Assembly: GCF_947179165.1 (NCBI RefSeq)
Contig: NC_077242.1
Coordinates: forward strand, 40,184,097-40,248,096
Length of the DNA stretch: 64,000 nucleotides
Direction of reading: 5' to 3'
Origin: Solanum dulcamara
Lineage: Eukaryota > Streptophyta > Magnoliopsida > Solanales > Solanaceae
Made by a program: the position numbers and the translations under genes. Below the pieces are notes generated by a model that saw only the letters and a list, made by a program, of their open reading frames with translations, was not told where the DNA came from and ran no database searches. Positions 1 to 10,922 of the stretch are shown here, one piece after another (within the stretch, counting starts at the first letter, position 1; every line of letters begins with the position of its first letter).

Positions 1-48
1 TCCGACTTGGTAGAAGATACCATGGAAGTTCTTATGGATGATTTCTAG

Positions 49-470
49 TTGCTTAGGGATATATTTCTTGCCTTGAACCTTTTAACAAAGCACCTCGGGT
101 TGGGTGAACCTAAACCAACAACTATGTGGTTACTCATGACTAACCAAACAATTAAGGTTCCCATTGGTATACTCTATGATATCTTAGTAAAGGTTAAAAA
201 ATTCATCTTTCCCATGGATTTTGTAATTCTTGATTGTGAAATTGATGTGGTGTTTCCCATTATTCTTCGTAGGCCATTCTTAGCTACCAGATGAGCTTTG
301 GTTGATTTAGAGATTGGTGAATTAGAATTGTGGGTATATAGTGAGGAATTCACCTTTAATGTTTGTAAGTCGATGAAACAACCTAGTGATCTTAAAGTAG
401 TTTTAGTGATCGATATTGTGGATAAAGCTATGGTAAGTATGCCATAAGTTTCTAATGTTGGGGAGTCATT
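49..470 (+). pseudogene. Retropepsin-type protease fragment, unit 1
   Basis: Bases 49-294 read continuously as an aspartic protease fragment of the Athila type, with the blocks GEPKPTTM, VPIGILYDILVKV and PIILRRPFLATR; the usual GRPF is altered to RRPF. A stop follows at 292, and the homologous reading continues as degraded text to about 360. The part that should carry the catalytic Asp lies before the repeat break point and is missing, so no active protease could be made. The next segment (478-675) aligns with the protease-RT linker of unit 2. Confidence 0.75.
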
Positions 471-477
471 CGCGGCG

Positions 478-1436
478 GTGTTGCTGAACTACGATGGGGA
501 AGAAAAAACCGACAATGATGAAGTGGTAGCAGCACTTACGGGTATTGGTTTGTTCCCTAAAAACCCTATGTTGTTAGAGGTTGATCATAAAAATAGGCAC
601 TCACTACCCACCAAGCATTTGATAGATGAACCACCCAAGCTTCAGCTTAAGGTACTTCCATCATATTTTAAGTAAGTGTTCTTAGGGGCAAATTCCATTT
701 TTTCCATCATAATAGTTGATGATTTAGTCGAGAACAAGTGCATGCCTTAGTGAGTGTGTTATGGAAATTTCTCAAATCTATAAGGTGGACAATTGTAGTC
801 ATTATAGGCATTACTCCCTGTGTGTGTACCCATAAGATTCAGGTAGCCACTGATAGAAAGCATAGGATCGAGCAAAAAAGGAGATTAAACTCTCCAATGC
901 AAGAAGTGGGGAACAAAGAGATAAGCAAGTGGCTTGATGCGAGTGTTGTGTATCCCATTGACGATAGTAAATAGGGGAGCCTCATATAATGTGTTCCTAA
1001 GAAGGGTGGCATGACTGTCATGCTGAATGAAAAGAATGAGCTTGTCTCAATGAGATGAGCTCTTGGTTATAGAGTGTGCATGGATTATAGGAAGCTGAAT
1101 GCTTCCACGGAGAAAGATCATTTCCCTATGACGTTCATAGACCAAATATTTGATCGTCTTGCAGGTAGAAGTTGGTATTTCTCTTTAGATAGATACTCTA
1201 AGTATAATCAAATTGCTATTGCCTCAGAGGACCAAGAGAAGACAACTTTTATGTGCCTGTATGGTACTTTTGCTTTTAGGCGGATGCCTTTCAGATTATG
1301 AAATACCGCCGTAACTTTTCAAAAGTGTATGTTGTCCAATTTTTCCGACATGGTATAAAATACCATGGAAGTTTTTATGGATGATTTCTTAGTGATAGAG
1401 GACACATTGTATGTATACCATGAACATCTTAGTCAA
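478..1436 (+). pseudogene. Protease-RT linker and RT N-terminal half, unit 1
   Basis: Bases 478-675 are the linker, with PTKHLIDEPPKLQLKVLP near the end. Bases 738-1060 hold the RT start (QKRRLNSPMQEVGNKEI, then a degraded YPI..SK..S segment), and 1074-1301 hold MDYRKLNAST, the block around SLDRYSKYNQI, and FRRMPF. Stops at 972 and around 1056 break the frame. The segment ends at FMDDF (1374-1388), followed by His-Leu-Ser-Gln and the jump back to protease. This is polymerase fingers and palm only; the RT thumb is absent in this unit. Confidence 0.8.
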
Positions 1437-1715
1437 GCATCTTGTATGGGTGAACCTAAACCAGCAACTATGCAGTTACTTATGGCTGACCGAAAAATTA
1501 ACTTTCCCATTGGTATACTCTATGATATCTCAGTAAAGGTTGACAAATTCATCTTCCATGTGGATTTTGTGGTTTTTGATTGTGAAAGTGATTCAGAGGT
1601 GCCCATTGTTCTTGGTCGGCCATTCTTCACTAACAGGCGGGCATTGGTTGATATAGAGAGTGGTGAATTGAAATTTTGGGTAAATGGTGAGAAAGTCAAT
1701 TTTAATGTTTTGTAA
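1365..1715 (+). pseudogene. RT catalytic box fused in frame to protease, unit 2
   Basis: A single 116-codon frame starts with RT text (MEVFMDDFLV), passes through YHEHLSQ and continues as protease text (GEPKPATMQLLMADRK, then PIGILYDISVKVDKFIF and VLGRPFFTNRRALVD). The fusion point at about 1436/1437 is the tandem-repeat junction. The frame stays open through it, so this is a chimeric reading frame made by the duplication, not a normal polyprotein order. It ends at a stop at 1713-1715. No function is expected. Confidence 0.8.
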
Positions 1716-1825
1716 GTCCATGTAATAACCTAGTAATCTTTATGTCATCTCAGTGATCGATGTTGTGGATGAAGCTGCGGTATGTGTGCAATAAGTTTCT
1801 AATATTGGGGAGTTATTAGTGGCGG

Positions 1826-3008
1826 TGTTGCTGAACTATGATGGGGAAAAAATCTTGGACTATGATGAAGTGGTAGAAGCACTTATGGGTATTAGTTCGT
1901 AACCTTAAAACCCTATGCAGTTAGAGATTGATCTAAAAAAAAGGGACTCAGCACACGCCAAGCCTTTGATAGATGTACCACTTAAGATTGAGCTTAAGGT
2001 ACTTCCATCTCATCTTAAGTATGTGTTCTTAGGGGAAAATTCCACTTTCCAGTGATAATAGCTTCAATTTAGTCGAGGAACATGTGGATACCCTAGTGAG
2101 TGTGTAATGGAAATTTGTCAAAGCTATTGGATGGAAAATTGCTAACACTGTAGGCATTTTTCCCGGTGTTTGTACGCTCATGATTCAGCTGGCCACCAAT
2201 AGCTATCTTAGCATCAAGCACCAAAGGAGATTAAATCCTCATATGCAAGAAGTGGTGAACAAAGAAATAATTAAGTGCCTTCATGTAGGTGTTATGTATC
2301 CCATTGCCGATAGAAAATGGGTGAGCCTACAATATGTTCTTAAAAAAGGTGGCATGACTGTCGTGCCAAATGAAAAGAATGACCTTGTCTTGATGCAACC
2401 ATTTACCGATTGGAGAGTTTTTATAGATTATCGAAAGTAGAATGCTTGCATAGAGAAAAACCATTTCCCTATGCTTTTGATGGACCAAATTTTGGATCGT
2501 CTTGCAGGTAGGAGTTGGTTTTGCTTTTTAGATGGATACTCTAAGTATAATTATATTTCTATTGCCCCTAAGGATCAAGATAAGACAACTTTCACGTGCT
2601 CGTATGGTACTTTTGCTTTTAGGTAGATGCCTTTTCGATTGTGAAATGCCCCCGCAACTTTTCAAAGGTTTATGTTGTCCATTTTTGCCGACATGGTAGA
2701 AGATACCATGGAAGTTTTTATGGATGATTTCTTGGAGGTGGGGGACACATTTGGGGTTAGCCTTGAACATCTTAGTCAAGTGTTGAAAGATGTGTCGAAA
2801 CTAACCTTTTGTTGAATATGGAGAATTACCACTATATGGTAAAAAACGTATTGCATTGGGCCAGAAAAGTTCAAGACATAGTATTCAAGTAGACCAAGTG
2901 AAAGTGGAAGTCATTGCACATCTGGCTCCTCCTATATCAATAAAGGGTGACTCGAGCTTTTTGGAACATGTCGGTTAATATGGAAGGTTTATCAAGGATT
3001 TCTCTAAA
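1826..3008 (+). pseudogene. Linker and RT, unit 2 plus the copy that continues into RNase H
   Basis: The linker is at 1826-2040. RT N-terminal text is at 2180-2440 (QRRLNPHMQEVVNKEI, KGGMTVVPNEKNDLV, VFIDYRK); a stop follows, then degraded LAGRSWFCFLDGYSKYN near 2500-2555 and the FMDDF box near 2709-2735. Unlike the earlier copies, this one runs on into the RT thumb and connection (2780-3008) and then RNase H. Several stops and at least two frame changes are present. Confidence 0.8.
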
Positions 3009-3530
3009 GTGTCTTATCCGTTGTGCAAATTTCTTGACAAAGATAGTGTCTTCGAGTTCGATGATGCTTGCAACAAAGGCTTATTGTTCTTGAAAGAGAA
3101 GCTTATTTCAGCACCTATTATTGTGGCTCGAGATTGGAATATTCCTTTTGAACTTATGTGTGATGCAAGTGGTGTAGTATTAGGGCCCAAAAAGGCAAAT
3201 TTATTTCACCCCATCTACTATAAAAGAAAAATGTTGAATGGAGTCCAAAAGAACTTCACTGTTACTGAGCAAGAGTTGTTAGAGGTCGTTTATGCATTCG
3301 AAAAGTTTTATGCTTATCTTTTGGGTACGAAGGTAGGGGTTCATACCGATCATGCTGTAATTAGTTATTTATTGGCAAAAAAATATGCTAAACCTCGGTT
3401 GATTCATTGGGTATTATTGTTGTAAAAATTATACTTCGAGTTGAAAGATTGTAAAGGGTATGAAAATCAGGTAGCCGATCATTTGTCACGACTCGAATCA
3501 GAAGTGATTGTGTCCGGAGACAAAGAGATC
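3009..3530 (+). pseudogene. RNase H domain of the Athila-like element
   Basis: Bases 3009-3425 are open for 138 codons and cover the connection and RNase H. Three acidic active-site positions are still visible: Asp in MCDASG, Glu in VTEQELL and Asp in VHTDHA. The domain finishes after a stop at 3423-3425, in the next open stretch (3441-3653), with GYENQVADHLSRLE. This is the best preserved domain of the element, although the frame is broken on both sides. Confidence 0.85.
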
Positions 3531-3559
3531 GAGGAAGGCTTTACGGATGAATTGGTAAT

Positions 3560-4280
3560 GAGGATTTCCCATACCTCACTCCCTTGGTATATAGATTTTG
3601 CCAATTTCATTATGTGTGGGATCATCCCAAATAATTTAAGTTCTCACAAATGAAAATGGTGCCTGTTCAATGCAAAAAAATATTATTTGGAACGTGCAGA
3701 TCACATGAACTGGAGATATGTTCCGGAGTTAGAAAGTGAAGCGTTCCTTAATTCTTGTCGTTCTTCACTAGTTGGTGGTCACCATAGTTTGATTAGGTCT
3801 GCTGCTAAGGTCTTACAAAGTGGATACTGTTGGACTTCCTTGTATTATGATGTTAATGTGCTGGTGAAAAATTATGATCATTGTCAAAGTAAAGGCGGCA
3901 TGTCTAGATGGCATAAGTTTCCTCTTAACCTAATTTTGGAAGTTGAATTATTTGATGTGTGGGGTATCCACTTTCTGGGCCCTTTTGTGAGTTCATATGG
4001 GAAAACGTATATTCTTGTGGTTGTTGATTAGGTGTCAAAGGGGGTAGAAGCATTGACCTTACCTAACAATGAGAGTCGTAGCGTGGTTCAATATCTCAAG
4101 ACATATGTCTTCACAAGATTTGGTATCCCCTGTTCTATCATTAGTGATGGGCGATCTCATTCTTGCAAATGCATGTTCGCTTTCCTATTGAGAAAGTATG
4201 GTGTCACTCACAAGGTTGCCATAACCTACCATCTGCAAATAAATAGGCAAGTTGAAGTATCTAATTGGAGATTAAAGTGA
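3560..4280 (+). pseudogene. Integrase zinc-binding and catalytic core, Athila-like
   Basis: The N-terminal His/Cys zinc module is recognisable at about 3775-3900 (GGHHSLIRSAAKVL, then DHCQSKGG). The core follows at about 3950-4280. The first catalytic Asp is lost, since WGIHFLGPF has His in its place. The second Asp remains in SIISDGRSH, and the Glu remains in RQVEVSN. A stop at 4029-4031 lies just after the first catalytic block. Loss of one of the three metal ligands by itself predicts no strand-transfer activity. Confidence 0.8.
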
Positions 4281-4846
4281 TCTTGGCCAAGACAGTGAAT
4301 AACAATAAATCGGATTGGTCAAGAAAGTTAGAGGATGGCTTATGGGCTTATTGAACTACTTACATGACACTGATTGTCATGACCCCATACTAATTGGTGT
4401 TTGGAAAAGCATGTCACTTGTCGGTTGAACTTGAATATAAAGCTCTAAGTGGCTTGAAAAGTATGAACTTGAACTGGAAGTCAATATCCAAAGATCGAGT
4501 GGACCAACTTCATGCTCTTGATGAGTTCAGGCTCTGAGCTTATGAAAGTTCAGCTATCTATAAGGAAAAGATGATTAAATAGCATGATGCTCACATCTTG
4601 AAATGGGATTTTAGAGTCGGTGATTTTGTTTTGCTTTTCAACTCTCGTCTTCAATTATTTCCTAGAAAGTTGAAGTCTAAATGGTCTGGGCCCTTTAAAG
4701 TGGTTCGTGTGTTTGAAAAAGGTTCTATTGAAGTAGAAGACAAAGATGGGTCGATATTCAAAGTTAATGGGCAGCGTCTTAAGTTATATCTTGGTGATGG
4801 CCCTAGTCTCAAAATGATTGAAGTAGTGTATTTTGATGATGCTTGA
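4281..4846 (+). pseudogene. Integrase C-terminal region, Athila-like
   Basis: Bases 4281-4597 are degraded core-to-C-terminal text with several stops. Bases 4598-4846 are open for 82 codons and hold the clade-typical end: FRVGDFVLLFNSRL, KLKSKWSGPFKVV and SIFKVNGQRLKLYL. The ending GDGPSLKM and a stop at 4844-4846 match the usual end of pol. Confidence 0.8.
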
Positions 4847-4855
4847 ATGCATGTC

Positions 4856-4905
4856 CACATCATGCCTCGACGTTAACTAATGCGCATTTTGGGAGGAAAC
4901 CTAAG
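4856..4905 (+). other. Conserved post-pol motif
   Basis: Just after the pol stop comes CATGCCTCGACGTTAA, then GCGC and GGGAGGAAACC. Elements of the Athila/Tat type commonly carry a motif of this form (GTTAA, GCGC, TGGGAGGCAACCC) directly after pol. It is a useful landmark; its function is not established. Confidence 0.55.
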
Positions 4906-6590
4906 TTTTAGTGTTTTCAATAATTATGTGTTGATTATGTAGGTTGAAGTTAGACTCCATCGAAGTGTCTCAGTGGGCGAGCAAAACCTAAGTCTGGTAG
5001 GTGAGCCCCTTGGGGATCATTTTTTAGGCATCAAAATGGAAAACTTATCCCTGGAAGTTTTGAACATTTAGGCGATCCACAGTTCGATTGGGTGACTCAT
5101 CACCAAATAATGTGATCCCACTTTTGCTCGCCTTTCAATTTTTGGGATGACAATAAAAGTCCAGGTTTTCTGGAACTATAGGAAAAATGATACACCATTC
5201 GGCGACCCGCCTACTCATTCTGGCGGGTTCTATCGTCCTCGCAAACTCACTCAACCAGGAACCTAAGAGGCTCGGCACACTCAGCGAGCACATATTTGAT
5301 TAGTGACTTGCTAATATGTTTGGCGACGTTAGTTTCTTCTCTCTGACCTGAATGGCCTACTAGAATTAAAAGGTCCCTCTTTCATTTTAACTTCCAACTC
5401 TTCAATTTTTTCTCCTTAATCTTCCTACACTATTCAACCCCCCCTATTTCTTTTATTTTAGTAAATTTTCTTTCATTTGATTGTCAATATTTTGAGCATC
5501 TGTGTTGATTAAACTTGTGTTCTCAAACGCCTTTATCTTTTTCCTCATTTTAGCAATTTTCTAGGTGTATTTCCTTAGTTTATGTTGTTTATTACTTTTA
5601 TTATTATGTTAATAGTTTGAACTTCTTAGATGTTCCTAATTGTATGCTGATTGGGAATGTTGATATGAGGTTGTTATTGCCGTGATTATTCAAAGTTTGA
5701 AATTGCTTATTGGTTGAGAATCATATTAGTACCTTTAACCTAAATTATATGTGGAGATCTTGCAAGGTTAAATGCTAGGGGATTGGTTTAATAGCCTGTT
5801 AGGGGGTGAAGTCTGAGTAACCCTGACTCTATGAGTTCCTGAGTTTGCCCAATGATAGTTGGGCGACGTTTAAGGGAAAATACTGTGCAATTCTTGGTTC
5901 AATGCTTAGTTTCGAAGGGAATCAAAGTTAGTATGCTATTGGTTAATGGGGAGATTCCTTAATTTTTGTGCAAAATGTCTTTGGTTATGGTTGAAATACC
6001 TGTAGGGGAGAATGTTGCTTAGAAATTTTGAAATTTGTAGTTGTGGGTCTTTATGCGAGCTCAAAGGAGTTCTTCTAGGTATTTGGCAAGTCTTCAAAGG
6101 AAGATCTCACTCACCCTTTTTCATTTCATATGCTAGTTCTCTTTGAAGGATTCGGCGAGCTACTTATGGATCACTGACATACCTATGCAACTCGTCATTC
6201 TTGACTATCACTCGCCCTTTTTGTATGCCAAACTGAATTTTAGGGTAAAATCTTTATGTCATTTTAGGCGAGTTGACCTCGCCTGCTGATGATGGTTGGC
6301 AGCTCGCCAAATCTTCCATAATCTCACCTATTGATCTACCCCTTTGGTTTTCTATGTTTAGTGAGTTCGACTTAGATCGCCTTTCTTCATTAGGCGACTC
6401 TCCTTTTTTATTTGGTGGCATCAACTGTCTTTCAACCACTTGATTATATTTCTTTTAGCTTGCTTTTGCACTTACCTATCTCCCCATGTGCTTTGCTGGT
6501 GTTTATTTACTTTACAAGTATGGCCTGATACAGGCATCTTACACAACATCTTAGAGAAGAAGATGATCTACCACCCGAAAAAATGTCTTG
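4906..6590 (+). other. Non-coding spacer between pol and the env-position ORF
   Basis: No reading frame here resembles a protein. The stretch is studded with GGCGA/TCGCC words, often in pairs of opposite orientation (for example CGGCGACCCGCC near 5202 and GGCGAC near 5320, and several between 6090 and 6410). A pyrimidine-rich stretch lies around 5380-5560. Short frames near 6254-6631 show no family resemblance. Confidence 0.6.
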
Positions 6591-6599
6591 AGTTATCAC

Positions 6600-8530
6600 T
6601 ATCAATGAGTTATCTGTGCCACGGTGTGTGAGTAAGAAAGATAAAGGGAAAGGAAAACGTCAAATGTTTGCATAATTTAGTTTGCATGAGTCCTTTTCTG
6701 ATGAGGAAAGGCCAACGCATTGAGGAGAGGGGTCCACAACCCCAGTGCATGTACTAATTATTGAAACTCAGTCGACTCCATTAGCTATAGAGCAAGGCTA
6801 TGAGAGTAACCATATTGAAATTCGCTCTAAGGCAGCTCATGACCCAGCCACGAATAAGGTATTACCTGTTCTCGTACCTTGCTCAATGAATCATTTAAAA
6901 GATGATGATCTTCACACAATCTAAGAATACAAATGACTCTCTACTGATGGAGTAGTCGACAAGTACCCGGCTATTAGGAGAATGATTCAATTCCACCAAT
7001 TCAAGCGGTTCACTAGAGCTCTGACTCCATATGTTCCTTCTTGGGTTCGTGAGTTCTATGAAGCTTATGCAAATGCCATTCCTAAGGGTAAGAATAATGC
7101 AACTATAGAAGGGCCACTAAAAGTTGTGACTGTTCGAGTTAAAGAAGTGAAATGTAGTCAAACTGATACAAATTATTCTTTGGGTTGTACTTGCCAATGT
7201 CATCATTCTGTAGTGGAAAAACTCAAAACATGCACCTTAGATATTTAAAAGAATGGTTAGCTCCATTGATTTCAAATATTACCCCATCGTGGATGAAAGT
7301 AGGGGCTATGATCGAAAAGAAGGATATCAACATGGCTGCTCGGTATTGGTTTGGTTTTATCAGTAGCACATTAATGCCTAGTCAGAATGAATCTATCTTG
7401 CGGCATCCCAAAGTTTCATTTTCAGGAAGTATCACGACTAGGGAGGGCCAAGCTATAGCAAACATCACTGCCATTCCCTATTTTGATTACTGACTTATGT
7501 GAGCATGCAGGGGTACCTTTTATTAAGTCTAAGGATGTGAGAGTGGCACTTGAATCATCTAGTGACATCCGCCGGAATGGGGGATTATTTGTGAGATATT
7601 GAGGCTAGGAGAAGGCCTCCACCAGTTGACACTACATCAGTGGTTGAAATTGAGTCTTTAGAGATCAGAACTATGCCTTTTGCTTTTGATATGTTGGGTT
7701 TGTCTTCTACCCCATCTACTTCTAATCTCCTGCAGTTAGTTATATATCTCAGCCTCTATTAACATAGGCTATGATTTATAGAATGGGCAATCTAGCTCAT
7801 TTGGCTGATGTGAGGTCCTCGAGATTAAAGATGATCTCCACTATTACTAAGGTTGTTGTTACACCATTACGAGCTAAGGTAATGGGTTAGCGATTTAAAT
7901 TGACTGAGATAGCTAAAAATCTAGCCATTCTCACCGCTCAATTGAGAAGCGTGAGATAGTTGAGGGCCTCTCTGCTGATTTGGCATCCATTTGGACTAAT
8001 ATGGTTGGTCTACAAAAATATGTGGAAGAGTTGATCTCTACGGGTATTTCAATGTTGTGGGCTGGGGTTGATCCTCCTCAGGGTCCTAGTTCTGAGCCTC
8101 CTCTTCCACATAATCCTATTCATTCTACTGATACTCCAAGTTCTTGGTCGGAACTGTATTTGTTGTTGATGATGCTATTCCTACGGCCACTACGATTGGA
8201 GATGCTTTTATGGTTGATTTTCATAATGAAGAGCTCTCCGATATTGATGAGGAGGAATTATAGTCGGCTAAGTTGAGGGCTGAAGATACTTATGAGGGTC
8301 TCGCTGCTTTAGACGATATATAGTTATAGACTGTCGTGGAACATTCTCTTGTTGACTCTACCATTCCCCATGGTGAACCTTCTTTTAAGGCACCATATCA
8401 GGTGCTTTCAATTGTGCTACCACCACCGTCTGCTGATATGAGTGAGATGTCGGGCACCGATGCCCAGTTGAGGACACTGCTACGGTCCAGAGATATCCTT
8501 AGGCTCAACCTGACAAGGGGACACTTTTCT
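6600..8530 (+). pseudogene. Env-position ORF: 'putative plant transposon protein' type
   Basis: Between pol and the 3' LTR lies a broken ORF of the type annotated in Solanaceae as 'putative plant transposon protein'. The best blocks are PYVPSWVREFYEAYANAIPKG (about 7030-7090), then [33 protein letters not shown] and [12 protein letters not shown] (7240-7410). A degraded [13 protein letters not shown] follows near 7485. A heptad-like Leu/Ala-rich part is near 7770-8080 (NLAHLADVRSSRLK in a shifted frame), and an acidic/Pro/Ser-rich tail ends near 8500. At least four frame changes are needed. I see no signal peptide or membrane segment, so the name 'envelope' would be positional only. Confidence 0.75.
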
Positions 8531-9282
8531 CCCTTTTGTTACTTGTTGACTTACTTTTTGCATTATGGAAAGTGTTTATTTCTTTTTGGTAGATTGAGCG
8601 TACCTAGGTACCTAAAACTAATAGTTTTTGTTTCATTTTGGTTTGTAAATAATTTTTTGTTAATTCAGTAGTTTGTATATATTTGGGTTTGAAAATGTTT
8701 GGGTTGCACCTCTACTTAAGTTTCTATGGTTGTGTCCAATGTTCATTTGCATAATCGAGTATCGATTTTGATCAATATTGATGACTTGAATAGTGCTTCT
8801 AATGAATGACATATTTTGTGTGAATCTAATAAGGCAAAGAGAGAACATAAGTGTTGTGTGAATTCGTGGCATCTCGTTGTGACTGATCAGATTTGAAGTG
8901 AGAGTCTTGTAATGATCTATGCATCTGAGCTGATTTTGTTAATTAATGTTTGATGTTTCATAATTGGAATGTCATGAGTGATGAGGTCTACCTAAAATAC
9001 ATGCATTAGAACACCTAGAAGTTTCCCTATTAGTCTAGTTGATTGTGATCGATGATTGAGGAAAATTATCTCAAGCATAATTTTAATGAGTGATCCTGAA
9101 ATAGCCTTAATCTATTATGATTCCTTTGTGAGAGTGTGAACCAAACTTGGAACCGTTTGAGCCTAATCTTTTTTCTTTCTTCTTGGATACATCGCATACC
9201 TCGAAAAGAAACCTTTAGAAACTATTATTTCTACCTACCTAAAAACTCCTTAGAGCATTAGATGAAAAGCCTAAGTTGGGGG
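8531..9282 (+). other. 3' untranslated region and polypurine tract of the Athila-like element
   Basis: A non-coding A/T-rich stretch leads from the env-position ORF to the LTR. It ends with AAGTTGGGGGTG (about 9273-9284), a purine run in the place and form of the second-strand primer in Athila-type elements. No other feature is seen. Confidence 0.55.
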
Positions 9283-10922
9283 TGTTGTAAGATTGAGAAG
9301 GAAATTGGTAAAGTAGTGTGTGAAAGGTTACCCTTCGATGATCGATAAAAGGAAATAAGACACCCCAATGTATCCCTTACATAAAAGAGACAAATAAATG
9401 AATGTTGGGTTAGTCTTTTCAAATCAATCATGTGTTAAACATAGAAGAAAATAAGAAACAAATGAAAAATTTGGGAGAAATGGAAGCTAAATCTTGCAAA
9501 AAGCTCTTTGCGAGTCGCTAATGGCCTCACTAGCTTCCTGTTCTATTCACAAATCAAGGTCTAAAGCTTGAACACTTTGGTGAGAAAAATGAAAATTCGG
9601 CTATACGCTGAATCAACTTGGGTGAGTGGCATCGCAATCGCCTAATGTCATTGGAATAAAGGGTTTGAGAGGATCACAAATTGTCGAGTGGTGAATCAAC
9701 TCGGTGACTCACAGATGGTGAAGGAGAGCAAGTCTAAGCTCATCTAAATCAACAGAGCCTCAGGGAAAGAAAGTAACTGAAGACCTATGTGAGAGGTAAA
9801 AATGGCAACTCACTTAACTTCTCAGAAAAAGAGATTGAGCTTTCCTAACCAGAGATTGTGGAGTGAAGGAGACAAACTTCAATAGGTGAAATAATGATCA
9901 AGTCAGCGATACGCCGACCACTTTGGGGAGCACCACTAACATCACTGAAGTGGTTCTAAGTGACAATTTTGCATGACAATTCACACTCGTACAAATAGAA
10001 TTTCGAAGGGCAAATGAGGGATGTTTTTTTCACTGCTAAACTTCATAGATAAGAACCTTGAAGCTATATTGGGGTTTTAAATTTTTTTTAGAGATCTTAG
10101 CTTTGGGATTTGGATTTTGGATTTCAAACTTTCCTGAATCAAATGGATGATAATTACTTTGGTATAATTCCTTTAATTTCTGTAATGTGTGTATAAATCC
10201 CCTACTTCTAGGGGGTGCTAATAAATTAGATTATTGTTGTACATTTGGGTTTTTGTTATAGCTTATAAATTGTTAATTTAAAATGGAATTTTTTAATTTA
10301 GTGTGGAGTTAATAATGAAATATGGTTGCAAACATATTTCTATGTTAGATCTTCTTTATTAGCTAGAAATAATGATGTGAAGTGACAAAATTATTAAATA
10401 GCCATTGATTTATGTTTATCAATTGTAATCTCTCTCTCAAAAGTAGGTTTTGGTAAGGATCGGGTTAGTTTTTCTAGATTGCATATTTAGGCTCGAAAGT
10501 GATAGCATATAGAAACGAATAGAGATCGGCAAATGCTATTTCATCCGTTTGATTACCCTTTGCCTATCCATTGAGAATTAATCATGTTGACCTATACACT
10601 TTCCCTTATTAGAACCTCAATTTTACTTTGCACCTCCCCTAGAAGCCTTTGTTAACTTATTACAAATCAAATTGTTGAAATTGTTCTAATATCGATTCTT
10701 GATAACTCTCAGAATTTTTATAATAAAATTTATAGATTTAATTTATGTTGCAATTTACTTGTTTTTATGATACAAAAATCTAGAGCACATTATAACTTCA
10801 TAATTGAAGTCTACTCTTAAACATTCTTTGTGCAAAATCGACCCCAACCTCTCATGTTGGGTTTATATTTCTAGTGATGGCCTACACTCTAAATCGTACG
10901 AAGTGAAGTTTGAGCGTTATCA
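9283..10922 (+). repeat. 3' LTR of the Athila-like element
   Basis: The start is taken at TGTTGTAAG just after the purine run, and the end at GAGCGTTATCA. The ending resembles Athila/Tat LTR ends, including the nearby GACCCCAACCTCTCATGTTGGG hairpin-like text (10842-10863). GGCGA-like words recur at 9500-9960. The inferred length is about 1.64 kb. The 5' partner is outside the window, so the start is a judgement. The next bases (AATTG) already align with family Y LTR. Confidence 0.6.

Larger units (their letters stand above)
1..2779 (+). repeat. Tandem duplication of a protease-RT block (about 1.34 kb unit)
   Basis: Two complete units, about 90-1436 and 1437-2779, each run from mid-protease to just after the RT catalytic box. 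Bases 1-89 are the end of a further unit. The RT segment with FMDDF therefore occurs three times, near 25-50, 1365-1390 and 2709-2735. The break point is the same in each case: RT text ending His-Leu-Ser-Gln jumps back to protease text beginning near LGLGEPKPT. Only the third RT copy continues into normal downstream RT. Units differ by many substitutions, so the duplication is old or the units evolved separately. Confidence 0.85.
1..10922 (+). mobile_element. Athila-like Ty3/gypsy element, 5' part outside window
   Basis: The order protease, reverse transcriptase, RNase H, integrase, long spacer, a second ORF in the env position, polypurine tract and LTR is that of plant Athila/Tat-type Ty3/gypsy elements. 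The RT carries the family form FMDDF of the catalytic box, and the integrase end carries LLFNSRL and SKWSGPFKV blocks typical of the clade. Stops and frameshifts interrupt every domain, so the copy is dead. The right end, GTTATCA at 10922, lies directly against family Y LTR sequence, which suggests insertion into that LTR. Gag and the 5' LTR lie left of the window. Confidence 0.85.

Noticed and set aside
6254..6631. Short frames before the env-position ORF as extra genes
   Set aside because: They fall in the GGCGA-rich spacer, on different strands, with no family resemblance.
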